A stretch of 64,000 nt of DNA, taken from assembly GCF_023204835.1 (NCBI RefSeq), contig NZ_CP096270.1, forward strand, positions 2,170,001-2,234,000, written 5' to 3'. Each line of letters begins with the position of its first letter. The first letter of the stretch is position 1. Of the stretch, positions 41,983 to 50,911 are shown piece after piece. This stretch comes from Salinarchaeum laminariae (GTDB lineage Archaea > Halobacteriota > Halobacteria > Halobacteriales > Salinarchaeaceae). The notes beneath the pieces are model-generated. The model saw only the letters and a list, made by a program, of their open reading frames with translations, was not told where the DNA came from and searched no databases. Made by a program: the position numbers and the translations under genes.

Positions 41983-42120
41983 TGGAGTCCGATAGACGGA
42001 CGGGGAAGAAAAGGGGCCCGATCGGTGGGGCCTGCTGTGTAGCAGATAGACGGCCAGGTTCCGGCGAGTCCAGCCGCAAGTGGCCATAGCCCATTTGGGG
42101 CGACGCTCCCTGAACGATCT

Positions 42121-43152
42121 ATGCGCGTTTCGTTTCAACGAGTAGCTGTCTGTAGCGTCGTCAGCGTCACTGGCTTCGCTATCCTCGTGCCCAACCTCCT
42201 CCGGCTCCTCTCCTTCGACGAGCCGCCGCTGGGGTTCGGACTCGCGGGGCTGGGAACGGTTCTGGCCCTCGTCCTCGTCGGTGCGGGCGTCTACCTCTAC
42301 ACGACTGACGTGTCGACGCCCCACGCTGCACGCGTTGCGGGCTGGAACGTGCTCGGCGTCGTCGTACTCGGCGCAGTGCTCTACCTCTCCTCGCTCTATC
42401 GTAACATCTCAGCACCGTCCTTTCTGATCGCGAACGTACTCGCCGTCAGCGCGTTCGCCCACGTTCTCATCGGAATGAACGACGTCCGACGTATCCGGGC
42501 GGAAGCCCTCGCCAGCGAGCGCGAGAAACTCGCCGTATCGAACAGGCTCGTCCGACACAACCTCCGGCACGAGGCACAGCTGTTGCACGGCGTCTCGGCC
42601 CAGCTCGAGGATCGCGACGACGTGGACCTGGTCGCGAGCTCAGTTTCAGAGATCGCGGCGGGTCTCGGGGAGATGCACGACGCAGTGCAGGCGATCCAGC
42701 GCCTCGTCGAGGGCGATCCCGAGTTGGAACGCCGGCCAGTATCGTCGATCGTCGACGGAGCCATGGCAGAGGTGAGGGAGCGATATCCGGATGCGTCCGT
42801 CGAGGTGAACGTCGGCGATCATCGGGTGCTCGCCGGGCCGGAGCTCGACGGTGCCATCGCGGGGCTCATCGAGAACGCGATCGAGTATGGTGGCGACGGC
42901 GAGCCAATCCAGATCGTCGCCGAGCGAGCCGGCGGTCGGATCGAACTCGCCGTCGTCGATGACGGGCCGGGGATCCCCGAGGACGAACGACGCGTCGTCC
43001 TGGGCGAAACCAAGATGGACCAGCTCGAACACGGGAGCGGGATGGGCCTGTGGCTGGCCCGCTGGACGATCGGCTACTACGGCGGCGAGTTCGATCTCGA
43101 ACGTTCCGAGAGTGGTGGGACGCGCGCCATCGCCCGACTCGAGGCCGCCTGA
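42121..43152 (+). CDS. Membrane histidine kinase, short sensor
   Basis: A 343-residue kinase. Four membrane helices occupy residues 8-118. The phospho-acceptor helix reads SNRLVRHNLRHEAQLLHG (about 140-157), the RHNLRHE form frequent in haloarchaeal kinases. The ATPase has N box GLIENAIEYGGDG, G1 VVDDGPGIPEDE and G2 GSGMGLWLARW. There is no PAS domain between sensor and kinase core. No response regulator is adjacent. The signal is unknown. Confidence 0.85.
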   Translation: MRVSFQRVAVCSVVSVTGFAILVPNLLRLLSFDEPPLGFGLAGLGTVLALVLVGAGVYLYTTDVSTPHAARVAGWNVLGVVVLGAVLYLSSLYRNISAPSFLIANVLAVSAFAHVLIGMNDVRRIRAEALASEREKLAVSNRLVRHNLRHEAQLLHGVSAQLEDRDDVDLVASSVSEIAAGLGEMHDAVQAIQRLVEGDPELERRPVSSIVDGAMAEVRERYPDASVEVNVGDHRVLAGPELDGAIAGLIENAIEYGGDGEPIQIVAERAGGRIELAVVDDGPGIPEDERRVVLGETKMDQLEHGSGMGLWLARWTIGYYGGEFDLERSESGGTRAIARLEAA

Positions 43153-43190
43153 GGGGAACGTCTAACACCCGGGCGCTCGTTAAGCCTGGC

Positions 43191-43340
43191 ATGGAGTACT
43201 CCGCCTCAGACGTTCGCGACCGTCTCGATCACCCGGCGTTCGCAACGATTGCTGGAACGGCCGCCGGCTACGCCCTCCTCTTGCTCGTGATCTTTGGCGT
43301 GCTGTTCGTGGTGCCGTGGCTGGTTCTCTCGATGTTCTGA
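43191..43340 (+). CDS. Small single-span membrane protein
   Basis: A 49-residue protein, soluble start MEYSASDVRDRLDHPAFATI and one long hydrophobic helix GYALLLLVIFGVLFVVPWLVL (about 27-47). It begins 38 bp after the histidine kinase gene on the same strand and may be co-expressed. Similar tiny membrane proteins are common in haloarchaea; function unknown. Confidence 0.6.
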   Translation: MEYSASDVRDRLDHPAFATIAGTAAGYALLLLVIFGVLFVVPWLVLSMF

Positions 43341-43408
43341 GGAGGTGAATTGTCGTCGGTAGGAATCCGTCGTGGTGTCGTAGCCGAAACGAAGCCGATC
43401 CGAGTCGA

Positions 43409-44626
43409 TCAGGCGAACGTCTTCGAGACGCCGTCGTCTTCGGACTCGTTGGCCTTGACCTTCGACCACGCGTTGCGGAAGTCGGCTTCGCGGACCTCGG
43501 TTCTGTCGTCGCGAATTGCGAACATTCCTGCCTCCGTGCAGACGGCTTTGATGTCGGCACCCGAGGCCTCGTCGGCCATCGCGGCGAGCTGCTCGAACTC
43601 GACGTCGTCGGCGACGTTCATGTCGCGGGTGTGGATCTCGAAGATCTTCGTCCGACCCTCCTCGTTGGGCTTGGGCACTTCGATGAGTCGATCGAAGCGG
43701 CCAGGTCGGAGGATCGCTCGATCGAGCATGTCGAAGCGGTTCGTCGCTGCGATGATGCGGATCTCGCCGCGGTCTTCGAACCCGTCCATCTCGGAGAGGA
43801 GCTGCATCATCGTCCGCTGGACCTCGGCGTCCCCGGAGGTCTTGGAGTCGGTCCGCTTGGCGGCGATGGCGTCGATCTCGTCGATGAAGATGACGGCGGG
43901 CTCGTGATCGCGTGCGACCTGGAACAGGTCGCGGACGAGCTTCGCGCCTTCCCCGATAAACTTGTGGACGAGCTCGGAGCCGGCCATTTTGATGAACGTC
44001 GCGTCGGTCTCCTCCGCGACGGCTTTCGCGAGCATCGTCTTTCCCGTACCTGGCGGGCCGTGGAGCAGGACGCCACTCGGCGGCTCGATGCCAACGGTTT
44101 CGAAGTCTTGGGGCTTGATGAGCGGCATCTCAACCGTTTCGCGGACCTCGAGAAGCTGCTCTTCGAGCCCGCCGATCTCGCCGTAGGTGACGCCGGGGGA
44201 CTCCTCGACCTGCATGACGCGTGCGCGGACGTCCGTTTCGTCTTCGAGCGCCTTGACGATCGAACGGGAGTTGTTCAGGGCGACGCGGCTGTCGGGATCG
44301 AGGCGGTTCCGGAGCTCGTCGGTGACCTCCGTTAGCATCTCCTGATTGTTGCCGTGCTGTTTGACGATGACGCCCTCGTCTGTTACCTCTTGGACTGTGG
44401 CGACGAACAGCGGCGACTGCTTGAGCTTCTTGTTCTCGTGGGTCAGCCGCTCGAGCTTCTGCTGGTACTTGTTGTTCTCGGCGTTCGCGTCGAGGAGCTT
44501 GTCCCGCATCTCCTCGTTCTGTGATTCGAGGACCTCCAGGCGTTCTTGCAGCGCCTCTATCTTGTCTGACAAGGAGGCCTCCTGCTCGTCGTAGGGGAAC
44601 TCGACCTCCTCCGCGGTGTCGCTCAT
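43409..44626 (-). CDS. pan: Proteasome-activating nucleotidase (PAN)
   Basis: A 405-residue AAA+ ATPase that unfolds substrates for the 20S proteasome. An N-terminal coiled coil (about 18-75, [22 protein letters not shown]) leads to an OB fold (about 78-135). The AAA module has Walker A GPPGTGKT, Walker [11 protein letters not shown] and the arginine-finger segment [16 protein letters not shown]. The last residues are SKTFA; the HbYX proteasome-docking end (hydrophobic-Tyr-any) is represented only as Thr-Phe-Ala. The start at 44626 lies 25-31 bp from a TATA-like TCTTATG on the minus strand (44651-44657), so the upstream in-frame ATGs are unlikely. Confidence 0.93.
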   Translation of the reverse strand: MSDTAEEVEFPYDEQEASLSDKIEALQERLEVLESQNEEMRDKLLDANAENNKYQQKLERLTHENKKLKQSPLFVATVQEVTDEGVIVKQHGNNQEMLTEVTDELRNRLDPDSRVALNNSRSIVKALEDETDVRARVMQVEESPGVTYGEIGGLEEQLLEVRETVEMPLIKPQDFETVGIEPPSGVLLHGPPGTGKTMLAKAVAEETDATFIKMAGSELVHKFIGEGAKLVRDLFQVARDHEPAVIFIDEIDAIAAKRTDSKTSGDAEVQRTMMQLLSEMDGFEDRGEIRIIAATNRFDMLDRAILRPGRFDRLIEVPKPNEEGRTKIFEIHTRDMNVADDVEFEQLAAMADEASGADIKAVCTEAGMFAIRDDRTEVREADFRNAWSKVKANESEDDGVSKTFA

Positions 44627-44770
44627 TGATGGCGGAATAGGCGGTTGGTTCATAAGAGACTTCGGGTGACGACAGTACGTGGCGGGTCCCAATCGAGGGA
44701 GCACACACCGGATATATCCTGCGACCCTGTTGCCGCTTGATTCATGATAGTAATAAATTCAAAGAGGAAA

Positions 44771-44780
44771 TATTATTAGT
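44771..44780 (+). promoter_or_regulatory. TATA element of the small HTH gene
   Basis: TATTATTAGT about 28-34 bp before the ATG at 44805, inside an AT-rich block (44741-44780) with a loose TAATAAAT / ATATTATTA inverted repeat that could be an autoregulatory operator. Confidence 0.45.
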
Positions 44781-44804
44781 CGGTATCCAGTAGCTGCGTG
44801 CACG

Positions 44805-45077
44805 ATGAGTGCATCCGAGTCCGCGCTGGCCGACACAGAGGGGTCGACGGCGTCCTGGGACGACGTCCGCGATCTACCACCGAGCGCCAAGCTCGTCGCG
44901 AAAGTGCTCGAGTACAACGACACGCTGACGCAGAGTCAACTCGCCGACGAGACGCTGCTTCCGCCCCGAACCGTCCGCTACGCGCTTAACCGACTCGAGG
45001 AGGAAGGCGCAGTCGACTCTCGATTCTCCTTCTCGGACGCGCGCAAGCGCCTCTACACGCTCTCGATCGAAGAGTAA
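44805..45077 (+). CDS. Small winged-helix (MarR-like) transcriptional regulator
   Basis: A 90-residue DNA-binding protein. A 20-residue acidic start is followed by DLPPSAKLVAKVLEYND, helix-turn-helix TQSQLADETLLPPRTVRYALNRLEEEGAV and the wing DSRFSFSDARKRLYTL. Such one-domain regulators are conserved in haloarchaea. It is divergent from PAN; whether it controls PAN is not shown. Confidence 0.8.
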   Translation: MSASESALADTEGSTASWDDVRDLPPSAKLVAKVLEYNDTLTQSQLADETLLPPRTVRYALNRLEEEGAVDSRFSFSDARKRLYTLSIEE

Positions 45078-45198
45078 CGCCACCCCAGAACTCCGGTTGT
45101 TCTGCCGCCACATCACCATTTCAGACGTCTGCCGAATTTCCTTTCTCCGCAGCTATCGGTCCACTTGACGGCCCAACCAACGACCCGCGGTCGACGCG

Positions 45199-45906
45199 TT
45201 AGGAATCGCCGCGATCCGCTGGCTGGCGACCGACCCCCGGCTCCGTTACCGGTCCACTGACCACGCGTTCCAAGACTGCTCCCTCTGCTTTTCGGAGGTG
45301 CTCGCCGGCGGTACTCGCTGCACAGCCAGTCTCTGCTGCTACGTCCTCGAGACTCGCCTGTCGTGGTTCGTCGTAGTAGCCGACGTCGAGTGCTGCCTGG
45401 ACGATCTCCCGTTGTCGATCGGTGAGAGCGCCAGCGGCCCGGAACGATCGCTCCCCGTACGGCCGTATCTGCAAGATGTCGGGATCGATCGCGTCTGGAA
45501 TCGCTTCGACTGTGGCCGATAGCGCTTCGGCGGGGCCGACGAGCGACGCGACGAGCGTGCCGTCCATGCGGTACTCCAGTGGGGGAACGAGGAGGACGCC
45601 CGGGCGGTCGATCGCGTCTGCCAGTCCCCGATCCAGGCCGTCGATATCGGCGTGAACGTACAGGTAGAACCCATCTCCCTCGGCGTCGGTGACGGAGTGG
45701 GTCGCGTCGGGGACCCGTTCTTCGAGGGCGTCCAAGTAGGGCTCCCGCGGTCCCTCGACGTAGAACAGCAACGTCATGCCGTCGTCCGGTCGACCCTCCC
45801 AGTGAAGCTGCCAGTACGCGCCGTAGCCGCCGTGGTCCATCGCGAACTGGTGCATCGGATGGCGTTCGTCGGTCGGCATCGTAACCGCGAGCCGTATCGA
45901 TCGCAT
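45199..45906 (-). CDS. HTH_10 (bacterio-opsin activator-type) regulator
   Basis: A 235-residue regulator. The N-terminal 160 residues form an alpha/beta sensor-like region (AVTMPTDERHPMHQFAMDHGG, TLLFYVEGPREPYLDALEE). The C-terminal HTH_10 domain reads LTDRQREIVQAALDVGYYDEPRQASLEDVAAETGCAAST (split here by position, about 168-206), then EHLRKAEGAVLERVV. The start at 45906 lies 29 bp from the TATA-like ACTTAAATTA. A GCCTCT-CTAT-AGAGGC palindrome abuts that box and also faces the divergent nuoCD gene, suggesting autoregulation or control of nuoCD. Confidence 0.85.
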   Translation of the reverse strand: MRSIRLAVTMPTDERHPMHQFAMDHGGYGAYWQLHWEGRPDDGMTLLFYVEGPREPYLDALEERVPDATHSVTDAEGDGFYLYVHADIDGLDRGLADAIDRPGVLLVPPLEYRMDGTLVASLVGPAEALSATVEAIPDAIDPDILQIRPYGERSFRAAGALTDRQREIVQAALDVGYYDEPRQASLEDVAAETGCAASTAGEHLRKAEGAVLERVVSGPVTEPGVGRQPADRGDS

Positions 45907-45930
45907 CGGTCGGAGGCTGTTGCCGATCGG

Positions 45931-45956
45931 ACTTAAATTAGCCTCTCTATAGAGGC
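45931..45956 (-). promoter_or_regulatory. TATA box and palindromic operator of the HTH_10 gene
   Basis: ACTTAAATTA (45931-45940) is the TATA element for the minus-strand gene. Immediately upstream is a perfect 6+6 inverted repeat, GCCTCT (45941-45946) CTAT AGAGGC (45951-45956), covering the expected BRE. On the other side the nuoCD GTG is only 37 bp away, so the same site lies in its promoter. Confidence 0.5.
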
Positions 45957-45992
45957 AGCAGGTCCAGTCCACTCTGGTCCAAACGCCCACGC

Positions 45993-47765
45993 GTGCACGA
46001 AGAACGCGACCAGCGGCGTCTGGGGGATTCGGAGTCGACGGACGGGACGGTATCACTGCAGAAACACTCTGCGGGTGAACCGCAATCTGAACCTCAAACT
46101 GAAGCTGAATCTGTAGCTGACGACGCAGTTGGAGATTTGCCGTCGGTCGTCCCGGCTTCGATCGCCGACTGTGTGTTGGACACCGATTCACACCAGAACG
46201 CGCCAGCGATCGTAATACGGCCCGACGAGGTGCAACGGGTACTCTCGACGCTCAAGCGTGACGCTGGGTACGACCACTGTGCCTGCGTCACCGCTCAGGA
46301 GTACGCCGACCGTTTCGAGACGATCTATCACCTGCGAACCTACGCAGATCCCACGGACGAGCTGAGCGTCGTCGTGCCGACAACGCAGACGGATCCGACG
46401 AGTGAGAGCGCCTCGCCAGTCTACGACACCGCGCGCTGGCACGAGCGGGAGGCCTACGATCTCCTGGGCGTCGAGTTCGACGATCATCCGAATCTCGAAC
46501 GGCTCCTCCTTCCGGAGACCTGGCAGGGCCACCCGCTCCGCGAGAACTACGATCAGGACCGGCAACAGATCGTGACGCTCCGCGAGCACGCGAATCCCCT
46601 CGCCGAGGACCATCGCCGGAGCAACCCTGCGGGAGACTCCGACACGATGTTTCTCAACATCGGTCCGCATCACCCGGCGACGCACGGCGTGCTCCACCTC
46701 GAAGTCGTCCTCGACGGCGAGCAGGTGCTCGACGTCGAGCCCGACATCGGCTACATCCACCGCTGTGAGGAGCAGATGTGCCAACAGGGGACCTACAGAC
46801 ACCAGATCATGCCATACCCCGATCGCTGGGACTGGTCGGGTGCCGGCCTCTGCAACGAGTGGGCCTACGCCAGAACGGCCGAGGATCTCGCAGACATCGA
46901 CGTACCGGAGTACGCCCAGGTGATTCGCACGATGTCCGCCGAGCTCTCACGAATGCTCGGCCACCTGCTGGCGGCAGGGACGTACGCCCTCGACATCGTC
47001 GGGGACTTCACCGCGATGTTCATGTGGTCGATTCGGGAGCGCGAGCGGGTGCAGGACGTCCTCGAGGAGCTGACCGGTCAGCGCCTGATGTTCAACTACT
47101 TCCGGCTCGGCGGGGTCGCCTGGGACCTGCCGTCACCCCGAGAGGATTTCTTCGAGCTGGTCCGTGACGTGATGGACGGTATCCCGAAAGCCATCGAGGA
47201 GTACCACGCGCTGTTGACCAACAACGAGGTGATGCAGCTCCGGACGATCGATACCGGCGTCCTCGACCCAGACGTCGCAAAATCCTATGGGTGTACTGGC
47301 CCGGTTGCTCGCGGTTCGGGCATCGACTACGACCTCCGCCGGGACGACCCCTACGGGTACTACGATCATCTCGACTGGGACGTCGTCACGGAAGACGGCG
47401 GTGACAACTTTGCACGGGTGCTCGTCCGTCTCCGCGAACTCGAACAATCCGCAAAAATCGTCGAGCAGTGCGTCGATCTACTCGAGGAGTGGCCAGACGA
47501 CGAGCGCGTAGTTCAAACGAACGTCCCACGGACGATCAAACCCGAGCGCGACGCGGAGATATACCGCGCCGTCGAGAGCGCGAAGGGTGAGCTCGGGATC
47601 TACGTTCGATCCGACGGTACCGACACGCCGGCCCGCTTCAAGATCCGCGGCCCGTCGTTTTCGAACCTCCAGGCGCTCCCGGAGATGGCCGAGGGCGGCT
47701 ACCTCGCGGACCTCGTTGCGACGCTCGGAAGTCTCGATCCGATCATGGGCGACGTCGATCGGTGA
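45993..47765 (+). CDS. nuoCD: Stand-alone NuoCD-like (respiratory complex I 30 kDa + 49 kDa fusion) protein
   Basis: A 590-residue fusion. A 55-residue low-complexity start (QSEPQTEAESVADDAV) leads to the NuoC part (about 60-190; TARWHEREAYDLLGVEFDDHPNLERLLL is its signature, cited by ends). The NuoD part (about 200-590) has LNIGPHHPATHGVLHLE, EQMCQQGTYRHQIMPY and DIVGDFTAMFMWSIRERE. These subunits form the quinone site of complex I. No other nuo gene is adjacent, so this is probably an additional copy beside a complete operon elsewhere. GTG start at 45993; the true start may be later, since the first residues are not conserved. It is divergent from the HTH_10 regulator. Confidence 0.85.
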   Translation: MHEERDQRRLGDSESTDGTVSLQKHSAGEPQSEPQTEAESVADDAVGDLPSVVPASIADCVLDTDSHQNAPAIVIRPDEVQRVLSTLKRDAGYDHCACVTAQEYADRFETIYHLRTYADPTDELSVVVPTTQTDPTSESASPVYDTARWHEREAYDLLGVEFDDHPNLERLLLPETWQGHPLRENYDQDRQQIVTLREHANPLAEDHRRSNPAGDSDTMFLNIGPHHPATHGVLHLEVVLDGEQVLDVEPDIGYIHRCEEQMCQQGTYRHQIMPYPDRWDWSGAGLCNEWAYARTAEDLADIDVPEYAQVIRTMSAELSRMLGHLLAAGTYALDIVGDFTAMFMWSIRERERVQDVLEELTGQRLMFNYFRLGGVAWDLPSPREDFFELVRDVMDGIPKAIEEYHALLTNNEVMQLRTIDTGVLDPDVAKSYGCTGPVARGSGIDYDLRRDDPYGYYDHLDWDVVTEDGGDNFARVLVRLRELEQSAKIVEQCVDLLEEWPDDERVVQTNVPRTIKPERDAEIYRAVESAKGELGIYVRSDGTDTPARFKIRGPSFSNLQALPEMAEGGYLADLVATLGSLDPIMGDVDR

Positions 47766-47852
47766 GGGCCTGCACAGACCGAACCCACCGCCGAGGTCGT
47801 CGGTCGCGCTGCTCCTCAGCCTCAAGTACGATCCCGCGGCGACCTTCTCGCG

Positions 47853-49094
47853 ATGGGTCTGCCCGGTGTGACGCCAGTCGTCGATCTCCAGCTAACCTGT
47901 TTCCTGCTCGCTGCGATTTCTGCCGGCACGGCGCTGGGCACGGCCACCGGGCTCGTTCCGGGCCTCCACGCAAACAACGTCGCGCTCGTGCTCGCGAGCG
48001 TCGCGGCAGGGCTGCCCGGACCACCGCTTGCGATCGCCGCGGCAATGCTCGCTGCCGGCGTCGCGCACACGTTTCTCAACGCCATCCCGGCGCTGGCGAT
48101 CGGCGTCCCCGACGCTGAGATGGCAGTCTCGGCACTCCCTGGCCACCGGCTCGTCCGGAACGGCCGTGGTCGCGAGGCGATACGACTCTCCGTGCTCGGG
48201 AGCGCCCTGGCGGTCGTCGTTGCCGTCCCGTTGGCGATCCCGATCACCGGACTCATGCTTCGCGGCTACCCGCTGATCGTCGCGAATCTCAGAGTGATTC
48301 TTGCGGTCGTGGTCGTCGGAATGCTCGCGATGGAACACACGCGGCGCTCCCGCGCCGCTGGCGCGCTCACGTTCTTCGGCGCGGCTGCGTTGGGTTGGGG
48401 ATTTCTCGACGCCGACCCTGCGGCGCCACTCGCCGCAGGTGGCGTGCTCGCACCGCTGTTCGCGGGACTGTTCGGTGCGCCAATTCTGCTGGAGGCGATG
48501 CGGGGCGGCGGGGTGCCACCGCAGGGAGACGCCGCGATCTGCACGCGACCGAGTGCGGTCGGTGCGACGGCTCTCGCCGGAACGATTGCCGGCGCGGTCG
48601 TCGGCTACCTGCCCGGGATCTCTGCCGCGATCGCTGCGGTGGCTGTGCTGGTCGCGATGCCCGGCGATATCTCCGACCGTGGCTACCTGATCGCGACGAG
48701 TGGCGTCGATACGGCCAATTCGATTTTCGCACTGTTCGCGCTCTGGGCCATCGGCAGCCCCAGGACTGGCGTGCTCGTCGGAGTGGATCGGCTCGGCGCA
48801 CCGCTCAACATACCCATACTGATCGCCAGCGTGTTGCTGGCCGGCGGACTCTCCGCAGCGGTCACGCTTACCGTCGGCGATCGGTATCTTTCGGTCGTCG
48901 GCAGCATCGATCACCGGATCGTCGCTGGCGCCGTCCTGGCGCTGCTCGTCGGGATTTCCTTCCTCTTTGCCGGCGCGCTGGGCATCGGACTGTTCGTCGC
49001 CGCCACGTGTGTCGGGATGATCCCCGTCCGTTTCGGTGCCTTTCGCGTTCACTGCATGGGGGTCCTGATCGGGCCGATGCTGCTCGCAACGTGA
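47853..49094 (+). CDS. TctA-like (COG1784) membrane permease
   Basis: A 413-residue membrane protein with about ten helices. It starts LLAAISAGTALGTATGLVPGLHANNVALVLAS, with the glycine-rich G.xPGlh.N motif of the tripartite tricarboxylate transporter permease family; a second copy reads AGAVVGYLPGISAAIAAV (about 248-265), showing the internal duplication. No substrate-binding or small TctB subunit is near, as usual in the archaeal branch. A solute is not predicted. It begins 88 bp after nuoCD. Confidence 0.82.
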   Translation: MGLPGVTPVVDLQLTCFLLAAISAGTALGTATGLVPGLHANNVALVLASVAAGLPGPPLAIAAAMLAAGVAHTFLNAIPALAIGVPDAEMAVSALPGHRLVRNGRGREAIRLSVLGSALAVVVAVPLAIPITGLMLRGYPLIVANLRVILAVVVVGMLAMEHTRRSRAAGALTFFGAAALGWGFLDADPAAPLAAGGVLAPLFAGLFGAPILLEAMRGGGVPPQGDAAICTRPSAVGATALAGTIAGAVVGYLPGISAAIAAVAVLVAMPGDISDRGYLIATSGVDTANSIFALFALWAIGSPRTGVLVGVDRLGAPLNIPILIASVLLAGGLSAAVTLTVGDRYLSVVGSIDHRIVAGAVLALLVGISFLFAGALGIGLFVAATCVGMIPVRFGAFRVHCMGVLIGPMLLAT

Positions 49095-49189
49095 ATCCAC
49101 AGTCCCTGTGTGAATAGATGACAGTACTCGCCATCCCGCCTGCGGGCGGAAAGACAACCCTTAACCCCAGGGCTGTGGAATCGGAATCC

Positions 49190-49369
49190 ATGAGCGAATC
49201 CCGACAGAAGCGAGCGCAGAAGTGCGTCTCGTGTGGGATCAACGTCGCTGGCACGAACGCCGCGTCCTTTGATTGCCCAGAGTGTGGCACCGGGATCCAC
49301 CGGTGCTCGAAGTGCCGTAAGCAGAGCAACCTCTACAAATGCCCGTCCTGCGGGTTCACGGGGCCATAA
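49190..49369 (+). CDS. Zinc-finger micro-protein, HVO_2753 type
   Basis: A 59-residue protein with four CxxC-like units: [29 protein letters not shown] and CPSCGFTGP (cited in parts). It matches the haloarchaeal zinc micro-protein known from Haloferax as HVO_2753, whose neighbour is also aEF1-beta. The start at 49190 gives [12 protein letters not shown]; the longer frame from 49118 overlaps the promoter. In Haloferax this protein has been linked to biofilm and swarming behaviour; the same role here is inference. Confidence 0.88.
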   Translation: MSESRQKRAQKCVSCGINVAGTNAASFDCPECGTGIHRCSKCRKQSNLYKCPSCGFTGP

Positions 49370-49371
49370 CG

Positions 49372-49638
49372 ATGGGGAAAGTCGCCGCGCAGATCAAGGT
49401 CATGCCCCAGAGCCCCGAGGTCGACCTCGACGACCTCGAAGAGCGACTTGCCGACGCCCTGCCCGAGGGCGCGGAGATCAACGGGTTCGGTCGCGACGAC
49501 GTCGCGTTCGGACTCGTCGCCCTGCTCCCCACCGTGATCGTTGCCGACGGCGCCGGTGGCACCGAACCCGTCGAGGAGGCCTTCGCGAGTGTCGACGACG
49601 TCGAGTCCGTCGAAGTGCAGGAAACCGGTCGACTGTAA
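49372..49638 (+). CDS. ef1b: Translation elongation factor 1-beta (nucleotide exchange factor)
   Basis: An 88-residue protein with the EF-1 beta guanine-exchange fold: [20 protein letters not shown], helix, then [21 protein letters not shown] and [16 protein letters not shown]. It recycles GDP-bound EF-1 alpha. It starts 2 bp after the zinc micro-protein, forming a conserved two-gene unit, and is followed by a T9 terminator. Confidence 0.95.
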   Translation: MGKVAAQIKVMPQSPEVDLDDLEERLADALPEGAEINGFGRDDVAFGLVALLPTVIVADGAGGTEPVEEAFASVDDVESVEVQETGRL

Positions 49639-49643
49639 TCGGC

Positions 49644-49652
49644 TTTTTTTTT
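49644..49652 (+). terminator. Oligo-T terminator after ef1b
   Basis: Nine T directly follow the ef1b stop (5 bp later), a strong archaeal termination signal. Confidence 0.65.
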
Positions 49653-49944
49653 CGCAGTGCAGTTTCGAGCGCGTTGCCGTTCGGTTTCGTAGCTGTGCGT
49701 GGTCCACCGCTCGGGGTTACCTACCCGTAATTCCCCGCTCCTGGTTCGATACCCGTGGTCCGCTGCTCGTGAAGCCCGGATCTCGCCCCTGGAGAAAGCG
49801 GCCGAACACCGCTGCTGTTTACAGCGACAGTCCTGCCGATACCAGTTATACGACACACGCAGACTGGCTGACTGACTGACGAACGCGCCAACCGATTGCA
49901 TAGCGCGCTACGCTATCCGCCAGAAACTGTCCTACCAGGCTCGG
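49653..49944. other. Intergenic stretch without a recognised gene
   Basis: About 290 bp between the ef1b terminator and the end of map. It holds a short tandem CTGACTGACTGAC (around 49868-49880) and a GGTTCGATACC string that resembles a tRNA T-loop but has no matching stems. No gene was supported. Confidence 0.4.
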
Positions 49945-50850
49945 CTACTCCGTCTGCGTCGTGACTTCACAGCCGTCCTCGGTCACGATCACGGTGTGTT
50001 CCTTCTGACTCACCATCGTTCCCTCCTCTTCTTGCAGGACCGGGTAGCCGTGGACCAGATCGTGTTGCTTCAGGCGCCGAAGGGCCATCTCCGGCCGGTT
50101 GACCGCGAGCCAGCGCGTCGCGAACGGAAGCGTCTGGAACTCTTCGGTGATCTGGGCCAGCGCCTTTCGGGCGTCCCTGTTTCGGATCGACCCCTCGTGT
50201 TCGAGCGCGAAAATCTCCTCGTGGGTACCCTCAGTCACCTTGCCGCGGCCGTCGGTCGCGAACGGTTCGATAGCGACGACGTCTCCGGCCTCGAGCGTGG
50301 CGCCCTGGGACACCTCTCGGTTGGGGATGTTCGGCGAGGCGTGTTGCTCCCAGCGGCCGAGGCCGTGCCCCGTCAGATTGACGACGGGATTGTAACCGCG
50401 ATCGTCGATGGCGGCCTCGATGGCGCCGCCAATCTCGCCCGTCTGGACGCCGGCCTCGATCTCGTCGATCGCGGCGTCGAGGGCCTCCGCACTCGCCGCG
50501 ACGAGGTCGTCCCACTCTCCAGTGAGATCGACGGTGACTGCGGAGTCGGCCAGCCACCCGTCGACGTGAACGCCGATGTCGATGTTGACGAGCTCCTCCC
50601 CGATCACTCGGTCGTCGTCGACGGTGGCGGTCGCGTGGGCCGCTTCGTGATCGATCGAGATGTTGAGCGGGAACGCGGGTTCGCCACCGAGATCGCGGAT
50701 GCGATCCTCGGCGAACTCCGCGATCTCCGTGTGCGTTGCGCCGACTTCGAGGCGTTCGACGGTCTCCGCGCGGGCCTGCGCGAGTATCTCGCCCGCCTCG
50801 CGATGTTTCTCGTACTGCTCGGCGTCGAGGTCCAGGTCGCTGTCGGCCAT
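49945..50850 (-). CDS. map: Methionine aminopeptidase (type II)
   Basis: A 301-residue metalloprotease that removes the initiator methionine. The five metal ligands are visible: Asp in VNIDIGVHVDGWLADSAVT (two Asp), His in NLTGHGLGRWE (about 163), Glu in VVAIEPFATDGRG (about 200) and Glu near the end in VSQKEHTVIVTEDG. The insert typical of archaeal/eukaryotic type II enzymes is present. Start at 50850 (MADSDLDLDAEQYEKH). It converges with ef1b. Confidence 0.94.
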   Translation of the reverse strand: MADSDLDLDAEQYEKHREAGEILAQARAETVERLEVGATHTEIAEFAEDRIRDLGGEPAFPLNISIDHEAAHATATVDDDRVIGEELVNIDIGVHVDGWLADSAVTVDLTGEWDDLVAASAEALDAAIDEIEAGVQTGEIGGAIEAAIDDRGYNPVVNLTGHGLGRWEQHASPNIPNREVSQGATLEAGDVVAIEPFATDGRGKVTEGTHEEIFALEHEGSIRNRDARKALAQITEEFQTLPFATRWLAVNRPEMALRRLKQHDLVHGYPVLQEEEGTMVSQKEHTVIVTEDGCEVTTQTE

Positions 50851-50911
50851 TGGGTCCGTTTCGACGGTAGGCTGCAAAGGCGTTGCGACTACACGGTCCC
50901 TGACCGTGTTC

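Noticed and set aside
43050-43340. 96-codon frame read as one gene across the kinase end
   Set aside because: Only the part from 43191 is a plausible protein (single-span); the earlier part is a shadow of the kinase C-terminus.
49735-49762. GGTTCGATACC resembling a tRNA T-loop
   Set aside because: The flanking bases do not form the T stem and no anticodon or acceptor stems were found upstream.
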